A stretch of DNA of 64,000 nt from Lactonifactor longoviformis DSM 17459 (GTDB lineage Bacteria > Bacillota > Clostridia > Lachnospirales > Lachnospiraceae): assembly GCF_900129135.1 (NCBI RefSeq), contig NZ_FQVI01000013.1:55111-119110 (forward strand), read 5' to 3'. Each line of letters begins with the position of its first letter. Positions within the stretch are counted from its first letter, which is position 1. Positions 44,258 through 52,322 of the stretch are shown piece after piece. A model generated the notes under the pieces. The model was not told the origin of the DNA and did no database searches. It was given only the letters and a program-made list of their open reading frames with translations. The position numbers and the translations under genes are program-made.

Positions 44258-44330
44258 CAGATCTCCTCTGATTTTTGCAGATGAACCATAGGCAGCCCTT
44301 GACTCAAAGTCAGTTTATATGCATCAGAAA
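44256..44330 (+). pseudogene. Fossil fragment of a BceA-like ABC-transporter ATPase
   Basis: In one frame this stretch reads RSPLIFADEP, a stop (TAG 44289-44291), then AALDSKSVYMHQKFF. This is the Walker B/D-loop of a BceA-type ATPase, compare KPSLILADEPTGALDSKS in the gene at 55405. The 20 bases AGCCCTTGACTCAAAGTCAG (44294-44313) are identical to 55923-55942. The 5' and 3' parts are gone. It marks a past insertion or deletion event at the end of the sugar operon. Confidence 0.75.
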
Positions 44331-44336
44331 TTTTTC

Positions 44337-44365
44337 CGGCCGCTGCTATTGTATAGCAGCGGCCG
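44337..44365. terminator. Perfect 13-bp hairpin between convergent operons
   Basis: CGGCCGCTGCTAT (44337-44349), a 3-nt loop, and ATAGCAGCGGCCG (44353-44365). It lies between the dgoK end (plus) and the minus-strand oxidoreductase operon end. T-tracts are poor on both sides, so it probably acts as a shared barrier or 3' stabiliser as well as a terminator. Confidence 0.65.
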
Positions 44366-44378
44366 AAAGTGAGTAAGC

Positions 44379-44921
44379 TTATGCAGATTCAGAAACCGCC
44401 CGATAACCGGCTTTTAACACTGCAATATTAGATTCATTATTTTTTATCTTTGCCAGATACCCGCAAAGCCCTTTCTCCACATCTTCCAGCGTCAAGAGAT
44501 CGCCGGCTGCGGCTATCGCAGCCCCAAGTGCACAGAGATTGGCGCTTCTCTCGTTTTTACAATCAGCGGCAATATCATTCGCCGGAACAGAGTATACCTT
44601 TACGCCGGCAGGCTCCGGAACTGTTTTTACAATGGAACTGTTTATAATGATACTTCCCCCCGGCTTTACTATAGGCATAAATTTAAGCAAAGCAGGTTCG
44701 TTCATGGCGATCAAGACGTCAGGGGCTTTGGGGAATGGACTGGCCACCTCCTCGTCGCCCAGCTTGACCGTACAGTTGGCAGTACCCCCACGCATTTCAG
44801 AGCCGTAGGAGGGAATCCATGTGACGTCCAGATTCTTAGCTGCCCCGGAATAAGCCAGGATCATACCGGCAGTCAAAACGCCCTGTCCGCCGAAGCCTGC
44901 AAATACAAATTCTTTTGTCAT
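44379..44921 (-). CDS. 2-oxoacid:ferredoxin oxidoreductase 2, gamma subunit
   Basis: The 180-residue protein has FAGFGGQGVLTAGMIL and SYGSEMRGG, the gamma-subunit marks. It overlaps the beta gene by 4 bp. It is the last gene of the minus-strand four-gene operon in the order delta, alpha, beta, gamma, the same order as in the first complex. Confidence 0.92.
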   Translation of the reverse strand: MTKEFVFAGFGGQGVLTAGMILAYSGAAKNLDVTWIPSYGSEMRGGTANCTVKLGDEEVASPFPKAPDVLIAMNEPALLKFMPIVKPGGSIIINSSIVKTVPEPAGVKVYSVPANDIAADCKNERSANLCALGAAIAAAGDLLTLEDVEKGLCGYLAKIKNNESNIAVLKAGYRAVSESA

Positions 44922-45658
44922 GATGCAGCACCTCCTGTCTTAATCTCTCCTAAGGGATAGGCGGCAATTACCTCAGAGGCAATGCGGTCTGCAGCAGTAA
45001 CTGGGTCCATATGCCAGTTTGTGGGGCAGGGAGATAAAATCTCCACACAGCTGTACCCGGATCCGGATATCTGTGTCTCAAAGGCTCTGCGGATATATTG
45101 TTTGGTCTTGAGTATACTCTTGGCGTCATGGACACTTCCGCGGGCCAGATAAGCGGCGGATGGAACCGGACGCAGATGATCCATAATATCTACCGGCATA
45201 CCGTTAAACTCGGCAGTCCTTCCGTTGACCGTAGTTGCTGTCTTCTGCCCAATCAGGGTGGTTGGGGATGCCTGTCCGCCGGTCATGCCGAAGACACCGT
45301 TATTTACAATAATAGCAGTTATTTTTTCATTGCGCTGCGCGGCATATACCGTCTCGGAAAATCCGATGGAGATGGCGTCACCGTCTCCCTGATAGGTGAA
45401 CACAAGCTTATCGGGACGGCAGCGTTTGATGCCGGAAGCGCCGGCACCCGCTCGTCCGTGGGGACAGCCCAGCCGGTCAACCTTCAGTGTATTGTTCAGA
45501 AGACATGCACATCCAACCGCAAGGGCGCAGATGGCATCCTGCTGTTTTATGCCCATCTCGTCCAGCACCTCTGCAATGAGACGGATAATAATACCATGGC
45601 CGCAGCCGGGACAGAAGCTGTTTGAACCGGAAATAAGCGCAGGAATATTTTTTGTCAT
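44918..45658 (-). CDS. 2-oxoacid:ferredoxin oxidoreductase 2, beta (TPP-binding) subunit
   Basis: The 246-residue protein has FCPGCGHGIIIRLIAEVL (cluster Cys pair), HGRAGAGASGIKR and the TPP site GDGDAISIGFSETVYAAQRNE with NNGVFGMTGGQ, and CPTNW near the end. GGAGGT lies upstream. The context (amino-acid dehydrogenase, AGCS carrier, CoA transferase on the other strand) points to 2-oxoacids derived from amino acids. Confidence 0.92.
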   Translation of the reverse strand: MTKNIPALISGSNSFCPGCGHGIIIRLIAEVLDEMGIKQQDAICALAVGCACLLNNTLKVDRLGCPHGRAGAGASGIKRCRPDKLVFTYQGDGDAISIGFSETVYAAQRNEKITAIIVNNGVFGMTGGQASPTTLIGQKTATTVNGRTAEFNGMPVDIMDHLRPVPSAAYLARGSVHDAKSILKTKQYIRRAFETQISGSGYSCVEILSPCPTNWHMDPVTAADRIASEVIAAYPLGEIKTGGAAS

Positions 45659-45659
45659 A

Positions 45660-46730
45660 TCAGTATACCTCCTTTGTACCGTTCAGGATTGCTTTGACAT
45701 TCTCAATGATGTCCTCACTGGACGCAATTTCTCTGCCTGTAGGCATAGCATATACAGGGGCAGCTCCGTGAGCGGCAAGGTATACGTCTTCTATCATCTG
45801 AGGGATGGGAATCATCTCTACAGCCAGATAGCCTTTTACTTTTCCGTTGTATTTCCGGAATGCTTTTACGGGGAAGGGCCATACAGTCATGGGCCGGATC
45901 AGACCCAGCTTCAGGCCAAGGCTGCGCCCTATCTTAACCGCCTCTTTGCAGATGCGGGAGCTGATCCCATAGGACACAAGCAGTACTTCTGCGTCTTCCG
46001 CCTGAACTTCTTCCCACAGCTGTTCATTTTCCTTCATCTCATTATAACGGCTGCAGATATGAGGAACGTACTCTTCATAGGCAAAGTCGGTATACATACG
46101 GTCTGTCATCTTCCGGCCCATCGGGGGGCGGTCTCCGTCTGCTCCCAAGGCCCAGTCAAAACGATCCCGTTTGGGATACTGCTGTTCGGGAAGCTCCACG
46201 GAGCCGCACATCTGACCGATGGAGGCATCAGACAAGACAATGACAGGGGTGCGGTACTTTTCGGCAGTCTCAAAGGCTTTTACGACAAAATCCGCATTTT
46301 CCTGAATGGAAGACGGGGCGTAAACGGGGATGAAATACCCTCCATGCCCGCCGCCTTTGGTAGTCTGGAAATAGTCCCCCTGACCTACGGTTACATCTCC
46401 AAGCCCGATGCCGAAACGGGCCACGTCCACAATGACTGCGGGGAGTTCAATGGATGCAAGATAGGAAATTCCTTCCTGCTTCAGTGAAAATCCCGGTCCA
46501 GAGGAGCTGGTCATAACCCTCTGACCGGCGGCGGCACCTCCGATAATCATATTGATGCCGGCAAGCTCAGATTCTGTCTGGACAAATTCTCCCCCTGCCT
46601 GCGGCAGTCTCCATGATAAATACTCCAAGATCTCTGACTGCGGAGTGATAGGATAACCCGCGAATAACCGGCATCCGGCGCGGACCGCTGCCTCCGCAAG
46701 GGCATTATTTCCCTTCATTAGCTGCTTCAT
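45660..46730 (-). CDS. 2-oxoacid:ferredoxin oxidoreductase 2, alpha subunit
   Basis: The 356-residue protein has KQLMKGNNALAEAAVRAGC followed by YPITPQSEILEYL, QTESELAGINMIIGGAAAG, SSSGPGFSLKQEGISYLAS and the C-terminal LIRPMTVWPFPVKAF. It is clearly homologous to the alpha subunit at 14945 but diverged, so the two complexes are expected to have different substrate ranges. Confidence 0.92.
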   Translation of the reverse strand: MKQLMKGNNALAEAAVRAGCRLFAGYPITPQSEILEYLSWRLPQAGGEFVQTESELAGINMIIGGAAAGQRVMTSSSGPGFSLKQEGISYLASIELPAVIVDVARFGIGLGDVTVGQGDYFQTTKGGGHGGYFIPVYAPSSIQENADFVVKAFETAEKYRTPVIVLSDASIGQMCGSVELPEQQYPKRDRFDWALGADGDRPPMGRKMTDRMYTDFAYEEYVPHICSRYNEMKENEQLWEEVQAEDAEVLLVSYGISSRICKEAVKIGRSLGLKLGLIRPMTVWPFPVKAFRKYNGKVKGYLAVEMIPIPQMIEDVYLAAHGAAPVYAMPTGREIASSEDIIENVKAILNGTKEVY

Positions 46731-46732
46731 AG

Positions 46733-46939
46733 TTATCCCACCTCCCCAAAACTAAATACATAATCTGGACATACTGTGTAGCACATGCCGCAGCCTATAC
46801 ATTTTTCTTTCTCAATATCGACCATGTGATATCCGTTGGTATTGGTTTCTTCAGAGAAAAAAAGTGCGTTTTGTCTGCAGGCTCTGATGCAGTAACCGCA
46901 GGACTTACAGTTCTGCGGCTGTAACAGGATTGTGCTCAT
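46733..46939 (-). CDS. 2[4Fe-4S] ferredoxin subunit (delta) of 2-oxoacid:ferredoxin oxidoreductase 2
   Basis: The 68-residue protein has the Cys clusters CKSCGYCIRACR and CIGCGMCYTVCP. The last position of the first cluster is followed by Arg rather than the usual Pro. AAGGGGG precedes the ATG. It is the first gene of the minus-strand operon. Confidence 0.9.
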   Translation of the reverse strand: MSTILLQPQNCKSCGYCIRACRQNALFFSEETNTNGYHMVDIEKEKCIGCGMCYTVCPDYVFSFGEVG

Positions 46940-46976
46940 TGGTATACCCCCTTTCTTTTCCGTGATTTACAATTTT

Positions 46977-46990
46977 GTACTTGTTTGTTG
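46977..46990. promoter_or_regulatory. 14-bp motif shared with the MFS operon leader (copy 1)
   Basis: GTACTTGTTTGTTG here, in the leader of the minus-strand oxidoreductase operon, is identical to 48002-48015 in the leader of the divergent MFS operon (opposite orientation relative to transcription). The GntR gene lies between the two. I infer a shared operator. Confidence 0.55.
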
Positions 46991-47047
46991 ATTGTAAACC
47001 AGAAAGGGTTCTGTACTGGAGAATGGTGTTATGTAATTTTAAACATT

Positions 47048-47076
47048 AGTATGTGCAGTATCTATCAACTTGTCAA
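47048..47076 (-). promoter_or_regulatory. Promoter of the second oxidoreductase operon
   Basis: On the minus strand TTGACA (47076-47071), 17 bp, CATACT (47053-47048; 4/6). It gives a leader of about 100 nt containing the shared 14-bp motif. The rest of the 215-bp gap shows nothing more. Confidence 0.6.
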
Positions 47077-47154
47077 TAGAATTTTTGTAAAAAAATAATG
47101 TTTGGATAATATTGACGAAATATTTGACTCAAAATTGTTAAATAGTAACTTTAC

Positions 47155-47790
47155 TTAATCCGTCTGGGTGTCCCAGCACCAGTGATTCAGCACGGCCTTT
47201 TCCAGAGCCGGTATGTCTTTGCTTTTTATGGCAGAGAGTACGGCTCTGTGCCCCTCATTGGAACGGCGGAAGGTATCATACATATCAGAAGCCTGGGAAA
47301 TGTTAAAGGTATGTCTGGGAAACTGACGCTTGATGGACTCAATGACTTCAATTAACGTCTGATTATTTGTTTTATTTATGCAGTAGGCGTGAAATTTTTC
47401 CTGCTGTTCCACATAGTGGGGATAGTCATTCAGATTGATCGCTGTGTCCATCAGATCGATCATATTTGACAGAATCACATAGTCATAATCGTTCAGAACA
47501 GGCAGCACCTGACGGATGGCATACGTCTCCAGACAGGCGATAACGGAATATGCGTTCACTTCTTCCGCGTGGTTGTGTTTTTTAACGAAAAACCCCTTAC
47601 GGGGAACATTGTCCAGCACACGATCTGCTGCCAACAGGAGCAGCGCTTCTCTGATAGGCGTGCGGCTGGTGCCAATCTCATTGATAAGCCCTGCCTCATC
47701 GATCTTTTCTCCCTCCGATAATTCCCCCAGTTTTATTTTCTCAATTATGTACTCGTAGACCTGATCTACGAGGGATTTCACTTTTGCCAT
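47155..47790 (-). CDS. FadR-subfamily GntR transcriptional regulator
   Basis: The 211-residue protein has the GntR winged helix (about 5-70, VDQVYEYIIEKIKLGELSEG, IGTSRTPIREALLLLAADRVL, RKGFFVK) and a helical FCD effector domain (DYPHYVEQQEKFHAYCI with Asp/His-type metal ligands, ...SNEGHRAVLSAIKSKD). Such regulators bind organic acids. GAGG lies 6 nt before ATG 47790; a TTG at 47805 is too close. It sits between two operons that share a 14-bp leader motif, so control of both is likely. Confidence 0.9.
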   Translation of the reverse strand: MAKVKSLVDQVYEYIIEKIKLGELSEGEKIDEAGLINEIGTSRTPIREALLLLAADRVLDNVPRKGFFVKKHNHAEEVNAYSVIACLETYAIRQVLPVLNDYDYVILSNMIDLMDTAINLNDYPHYVEQQEKFHAYCINKTNNQTLIEVIESIKRQFPRHTFNISQASDMYDTFRRSNEGHRAVLSAIKSKDIPALEKAVLNHWCWDTQTD

Positions 47791-47892
47791 GATACACCTC
47801 AACACTTTGATTTATTAGCCGGCCAAGTCAATTGACGGCTTACTTCAGGACCCTTTAGCAAGGCCCATGATACTTCCAATTATATCATATAC

Positions 47893-47920
47893 TGTATAAA
47901 AGTAAAATATATTTTATACA
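47893..47920. promoter_or_regulatory. AT-rich inverted repeat upstream of the GntR gene
   Basis: TGTATAAAA (47893-47901) and TTTTATACA (47912-47920), 10-bp spacer; TTATACAAT also recurs at 48042-48050. It lies in the 346-bp divergent gap 47791-48136 and may be an autoregulatory GntR site. The remainder of the gap is AT-rich with a plus-strand promoter. Confidence 0.4.
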
Positions 47921-47965
47921 ATAATTACGCAAAATATAATATATAATATTTTATAATAAAATATA

Positions 47966-47994
47966 TTGACATCGGTCTAAAATATTGGTATTGT
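47966..47994 (+). promoter_or_regulatory. Promoter of the MFS-to-dehydrogenase operon
   Basis: TTGACA (47966-47971), 17 bp, TATTGT (47989-47994; 4/6). It leaves a leader of about 135 nt. The shared motif follows 7 bp after the -10 box. Confidence 0.6.
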
Positions 47995-48001
47995 GTAATT
48001 A

Positions 48002-48015
48002 GTACTTGTTTGTTG
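48002..48015. promoter_or_regulatory. 14-bp motif shared with oxidoreductase operon leader (copy 2)
   Basis: GTACTTGTTTGTTG lies at about the transcription start of the MFS operon, identical to 46977-46990. A repressor bound here would block early elongation or initiation. Confidence 0.55.
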
Positions 48016-48136
48016 TTTGGAATATATAAAAATTGTGCACTTTATACAATGACTGAAAGGAGATGATTGGTTATTAAAGTGCAGTGTGATGTTTTCGTGA
48101 GAGCAAAACCTATTATTTGAGGAAGGAGAAACCTAT

Positions 48137-49411
48137 ATGGAAACTCAAATTAGTAAATTTAAATTGTATGCAACTTTATTTGCACTTGGAGTTGCGGGTG
48201 GCTCTATCTTTATTATTCCGTATATTAAATTTGTGTTCTATGATTTGCAGCTGCAGGTAACCGGAATGACGAATACCCAATCAGCACTATTGATGACCGT
48301 GTTTTCCGTGGCATCCCTGGTTTTTGACGTCCCCTGCGGTATGATCTGCGACAAGATTAACTCGAAAAAAGGACTTATCTTTGCCCTTCTGGCCACTACG
48401 GCGGTTACACTGCTCTATGCATTTGCAAGCACGCATTATGTTGTTTCCCTCTTAATCTGGGTCATTTTGGCCTTTTTAACCATGGGCATCTACTGGCCTA
48501 TTTTTTCAAAGGTGCTGAATATTATCGGGAATAAGACCGGCACAGCAGGCCGTTCGGGATCCTCCTTTGGCTGGTACTATGCCTTTAACGGCATCAGTGC
48601 AGCTGTGCTGGAGGCGCTGGCTCTGTGGGTCTCCACAAGATTCGAAGATCCTGTCATGAGCTTCCGTATGGCAATACTGGTAGCAGCAGGCTCCACCATT
48701 CTGGCCACTGTACTGATTATCTTCTTGTTTGACAGTGAGCTGACGGCTCCGGAGGCGGCACAGGTTAAGACAGAGAAAAAGCACAGCGGCATAGAGATGA
48801 ACCAGCTTACGGAGGTATTAAAAAATCCCAGTGTATGGATGATGATGATAATCTGTATGATTGCCTACTGCATGTACAGTATGATGTCCTACTTTACTCC
48901 GTTCTTAACTGCCGTAGTGGGCGTGTCCCCGGAAGCGTCCGGAGTGTTTGCCATTATTCGGACTTACATATTCTTGATCCTGGCGCTGGTGGGCGGTTTG
49001 ATCGCAGACAAAGTGTTTAAGGGCACGACAAAATGGATTATGCTGGTATTCTTTGTGACGGCTGTCATCATCGGGGGACTCTTTATTATGCCTCATAATG
49101 CCAACGTGATGCTCATCAGTATTTATACCCTGATTCCCGCGGCTCTGGTGCAGATGTCTTATCCCATCAAGTACTCTGTGATAGGGGAAATCGGTGTAAA
49201 GCAGCACCTTTTAGGAACTGCCACCGGCCTGGCGGCTCTCGCGGGAGCACTGCCGGATCTGGTCCTTGGCCCGTTTATCGGAAGCCTGCTGGACACCAGG
49301 GGAAATGATGCTTACTACATTCTCTTTGGGATTTTGATTGTACTTCTTTTAATCGGCTGCTTCTGCTGCTGGCGCATCGTTCGGAAGCAGAAAGCCGCGG
49401 AACTGGCTTAG
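48137..49411 (+). CDS. Major facilitator superfamily transporter
   Basis: The 424-residue protein has 12 predicted spans, an MFS loop motif (DVPCGMICDKINSKKGLIF after span 2) and a long central loop (about 210-235). It imports or exchanges a small anion or amino-acid-related solute. It is the first gene of the operon followed by CoA transferase, AGCS carrier and dehydrogenase. GGAAGGAG precedes the ATG. Substrate not recognisable. Confidence 0.88.
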   Translation: METQISKFKLYATLFALGVAGGSIFIIPYIKFVFYDLQLQVTGMTNTQSALLMTVFSVASLVFDVPCGMICDKINSKKGLIFALLATTAVTLLYAFASTHYVVSLLIWVILAFLTMGIYWPIFSKVLNIIGNKTGTAGRSGSSFGWYYAFNGISAAVLEALALWVSTRFEDPVMSFRMAILVAAGSTILATVLIIFLFDSELTAPEAAQVKTEKKHSGIEMNQLTEVLKNPSVWMMMIICMIAYCMYSMMSYFTPFLTAVVGVSPEASGVFAIIRTYIFLILALVGGLIADKVFKGTTKWIMLVFFVTAVIIGGLFIMPHNANVMLISIYTLIPAALVQMSYPIKYSVIGEIGVKQHLLGTATGLAALAGALPDLVLGPFIGSLLDTRGNDAYYILFGILIVLLLIGCFCCWRIVRKQKAAELA

Positions 49412-49438
49412 AGACAGCTGTTTTGCAGGAGGTGGTTT

Positions 49439-50137
49439 ATGATTGACAAAGTAACAAGACTGGAGACGGCGGTTGATTCCATTCGTTCCGGCAGTACCAT
49501 AATGGTAGGGGGATTTACTATTTCCGGCTGTCCCCTGGGACTGCTGAGGGAGCTGTCAAAACGTCCGGTAAATAATCTCACCACAATTTCGGAAGACATA
49601 GGCTTTGCGAATACCTCATCCTTTCCTGCGGAGGCCATCCGAGAACTGTTTACAGGCGGAAGGATCCGAAGGGTATGTGCCTCCTTTATCGGGGCCAATC
49701 CTTTTGTAAATGAACTGATTCAAAAGGGAGAACTGGAATATGAACTGATCCCCCAGGGCACCCTGGCAGAGCGCATTCGGGCCGGCGGGTCCGGGATCGG
49801 AGGATTCTATACGCCCACGGGAATTGGCACCATTGCTGAAAAAGGGAAGGAGAAAAAAGTTATTCATGGCAAGGAGTATCTGCTGGAGCTGCCGCTCCGG
49901 GCGGATGTAGCTCTGGTTAAGGCCTACAAGGCAGATTCTATGGGCAATGCCGTGTTCAAGTATTCTTCTGCCAATTTTAATCCGCTTATGGCAATGGCTG
50001 CGGATACAGTCATTCTGGAGGTGGAAAAACTGGTAGAGCTGGGTGAAATCAACCCGGAATTGGTGCAGCTGCCTGGTATTTTTGTAGATCAGGTGGTCCT
50101 GCCGGAGAGGAGGGCAGCAGATGTACAGCAAACGTGA
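49439..50137 (+). CDS. 3-oxoacid CoA-transferase-type enzyme, alpha subunit
   Basis: The 232-residue protein has the family I alpha layout: GSTIMVGGFTISGCPLGLLREL, GSGIGGFYTPTGIGT and KAYKADSMGNAVFKYSSANFNPLMA. Together with the beta subunit it moves CoA between carboxylic acids. AGGAGG precedes the ATG. The beta gene begins 17 bp before its stop. Confidence 0.92.
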   Translation: MIDKVTRLETAVDSIRSGSTIMVGGFTISGCPLGLLRELSKRPVNNLTTISEDIGFANTSSFPAEAIRELFTGGRIRRVCASFIGANPFVNELIQKGELEYELIPQGTLAERIRAGGSGIGGFYTPTGIGTIAEKGKEKKVIHGKEYLLELPLRADVALVKAYKADSMGNAVFKYSSANFNPLMAMAADTVILEVEKLVELGEINPELVQLPGIFVDQVVLPERRAADVQQT

Positions 50138-50843
50138 GATCATTGCTCTTAATATTGCGAATATGCTGCACGATGGTGATTTTGTGAATCTGGGAGTGGG
50201 AATGCCTACCCTGGTAGGGCGCTATATTCCAAGAGACATTACCGTATGGCTGCACGGGGAAAATGGCTGTGTGGGACAGGATGCCACCATCACCGGCACC
50301 CAGGAAGAGATGCAGCGCTGGAAAGCAGAGCACGGAGGCGAGGACAGTGACTGGAAGACCGGCCACAGAGATTTGATCAACGCCAGCTGTGAGTATGTGA
50401 CACTCCTTCCGGGTGGCTGCTGCTTTGACAGCTCCATAGCTTTTGCCATGGCAAGAGGCGGTCATCTGGATGCCACAGTCCTGGGAGGATTACAGGTGGA
50501 TGCCAAGGGGAATCTGGCCAACTGGATGGTTCCCGGCAAGGGGGTTCCTGGCATGGGCGGCGCCATGGATTTGGTGTGCGGTGCCAAAAAGGTAATCATT
50601 GCCATGGAACACTGCACAAAGGAAGGAGCTCCTAAACTTCTGAAAGAATGTACCATGCCCCTGACTGCGGTAGCCTGTGTGGACGTTGTGGTGACAGAAT
50701 TCTGTATCCTGGAGCGCCGCGGGGGGCGGTTTGCAGTAACGGCCATGAACGCGGAGATTGAGAGAGAGGAACTGATAAAGAGAACAGAGATGGAGCTGGT
50801 TTTTGATAAAAGGCTTCATGAGATGGAGATGCCCGCAGATTAG
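50121..50843 (+). CDS. 3-oxoacid CoA-transferase-type enzyme, beta subunit
   Basis: The 240-residue protein has the catalytic Glu in HGENGCVG (E47, the ENG motif that forms the CoA thioester) and GVGMPTLVGRY. The GAGGAGGG lies just before the ATG. In this operon it would exchange the acyl-CoA made by the second oxoacid oxidoreductase with acetate or another acid. Confidence 0.92.
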   Translation: MYSKREIIALNIANMLHDGDFVNLGVGMPTLVGRYIPRDITVWLHGENGCVGQDATITGTQEEMQRWKAEHGGEDSDWKTGHRDLINASCEYVTLLPGGCCFDSSIAFAMARGGHLDATVLGGLQVDAKGNLANWMVPGKGVPGMGGAMDLVCGAKKVIIAMEHCTKEGAPKLLKECTMPLTAVACVDVVVTEFCILERRGGRFAVTAMNAEIEREELIKRTEMELVFDKRLHEMEMPAD

Positions 50844-50867
50844 AAGTTAATAGAGAAGAGGAATAGG

Positions 50868-52274
50868 ATGGTAATTGATGGAATCATGTCGGTAATCAAC
50901 AAATACATCGAACTCGGTGATTTCCTCTGGGAAATTCCTATGCTTATATTTCTTACTATTGTTGCCCTAATGTATACCGTAGGGACCAGAGGCTTCCAGT
51001 TCCGCTATTTTGGGCACAGCATAAGCTCCACACTGGGGCGGCAGATTCGGGGTACGGCGGCCGGGACAACAAAAAAAGGAATATCCTCCTTCCAGGCCCT
51101 GTGTATGGCCCTATGCAATACATTAGGGGTTGGCAACATCGCAGGAGTAGCCGTATCCATTGCCCTCGGCGGGCCTGGAGCAGTTTTCTGGCTCTGGCTT
51201 GCAGGCATTCTCGGGCTGATTATCAAATACGGAGAGATAGCCCTGGGCGTAAAATACCGGGAGGTAGATCCGGAGACAGGTATGTACCGGGGCGGTTTAA
51301 TGTGGTACGTGGAGAAGGGACTGGGCAGGCGGTTTAAATGGCTGGCGGTGTTTTACGCGGCTACTTATGTAGTCTCTAATCTCAATGCACCGGCAGTACA
51401 GGTGAATACCATTGCATCTTCTGTTACTACGTGTTTTACACATGTGCCTCCTATGCTGGTAGGCGTCGTCACATCGGGGTTGATGGGAGTGGTACTGTTA
51501 GGCGGCTTAAAACGTATCAGTAAGGTGGCCGAGCGGATTGTCCCTTTTATGTCGGTGGCTTATATGGCTATTGTAGTGCTGATTCTGCTGCTGAATTTCA
51601 CCAAAATCCCATACATATTTCAACTTATTTTTAAGTATGCAGTGACAGATGCAAAGGCAGCTGCCGGAGGGTTCGGCGGGGCTACGGTGTCAATGGCGGC
51701 CAGGTATGGTTTTGCCCGTGGATTCTATTCGAATGGTGCAGGAATGGGGGATACGGCATTTTCCCATGCCTCCAGCGATGTAGATCATCCGGCCAAGCAG
51801 GGAATGTGGGGCATCAGTGAGGTGCTGATAGATACTATTATCTGTACCTGCACAGCGTTTGCGATCTTAATTACCGGAAGCTGGGAGAGCGGGGAAAGCG
51901 GTGCTGCCCTCACTACTCAGGCTATAGCCAGGGGACTAAAAGCGCCTGTGCTGGCGAATCTCTTTGTCATGGCGGCAGTCATCTTTTTTGCCCTTACGAC
52001 AGCCGTTATGTGCGCTTATTATGGAGAGATCTGCCTTCGCTATTTTACAAAGAGCAAGATTGCTTCTAATATATACCGCCTTCTGATCTGCCTGATGGCT
52101 GTTTTTTCCACCAATCCTGTGTTTGTGGAACGCGTGGATATCCTCTGGCGGGTGGGAGACAGCAATGTGGCAATTCTCATTATGCTGAGTCTGGTGGTCC
52201 TGGTACTTCTCCGAAAGGATGTGTATGCTATAACAAGAGATTATGAAAACAAGTACTTAAAAGGAAAGCAGTAA
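50868..52274 (+). CDS. Alanine/glycine:cation symporter (AGCS) family transporter
   Basis: The 468-residue protein shows the AGCS signature ALCNTLGVGNIAGVAVSIALGG followed by PGAVFWLWLAG, and about 10-11 membrane spans. AGCS members import small amino acids with Na+. It probably brings in the amino acid that the downstream dehydrogenase oxidises. AAGAGGAATAGG precedes the ATG. Only 24 bp separate it from the CoA-transferase, leaving no room for a glycine riboswitch. Confidence 0.92.
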   Translation: MVIDGIMSVINKYIELGDFLWEIPMLIFLTIVALMYTVGTRGFQFRYFGHSISSTLGRQIRGTAAGTTKKGISSFQALCMALCNTLGVGNIAGVAVSIALGGPGAVFWLWLAGILGLIIKYGEIALGVKYREVDPETGMYRGGLMWYVEKGLGRRFKWLAVFYAATYVVSNLNAPAVQVNTIASSVTTCFTHVPPMLVGVVTSGLMGVVLLGGLKRISKVAERIVPFMSVAYMAIVVLILLLNFTKIPYIFQLIFKYAVTDAKAAAGGFGGATVSMAARYGFARGFYSNGAGMGDTAFSHASSDVDHPAKQGMWGISEVLIDTIICTCTAFAILITGSWESGESGAALTTQAIARGLKAPVLANLFVMAAVIFFALTTAVMCAYYGEICLRYFTKSKIASNIYRLLICLMAVFSTNPVFVERVDILWRVGDSNVAILIMLSLVVLVLLRKDVYAITRDYENKYLKGKQ

Positions 52275-52322
52275 GATACCTAGCTGCAGCGAAACAAGGA
52301 ACGAGAGGAAAGGAGAACTATT

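Noticed and set aside
50844..50867. Glycine riboswitch before the AGCS transporter
   Set aside because: Only 24 bp separate it from the CoA-transferase gene, too short for any riboswitch.
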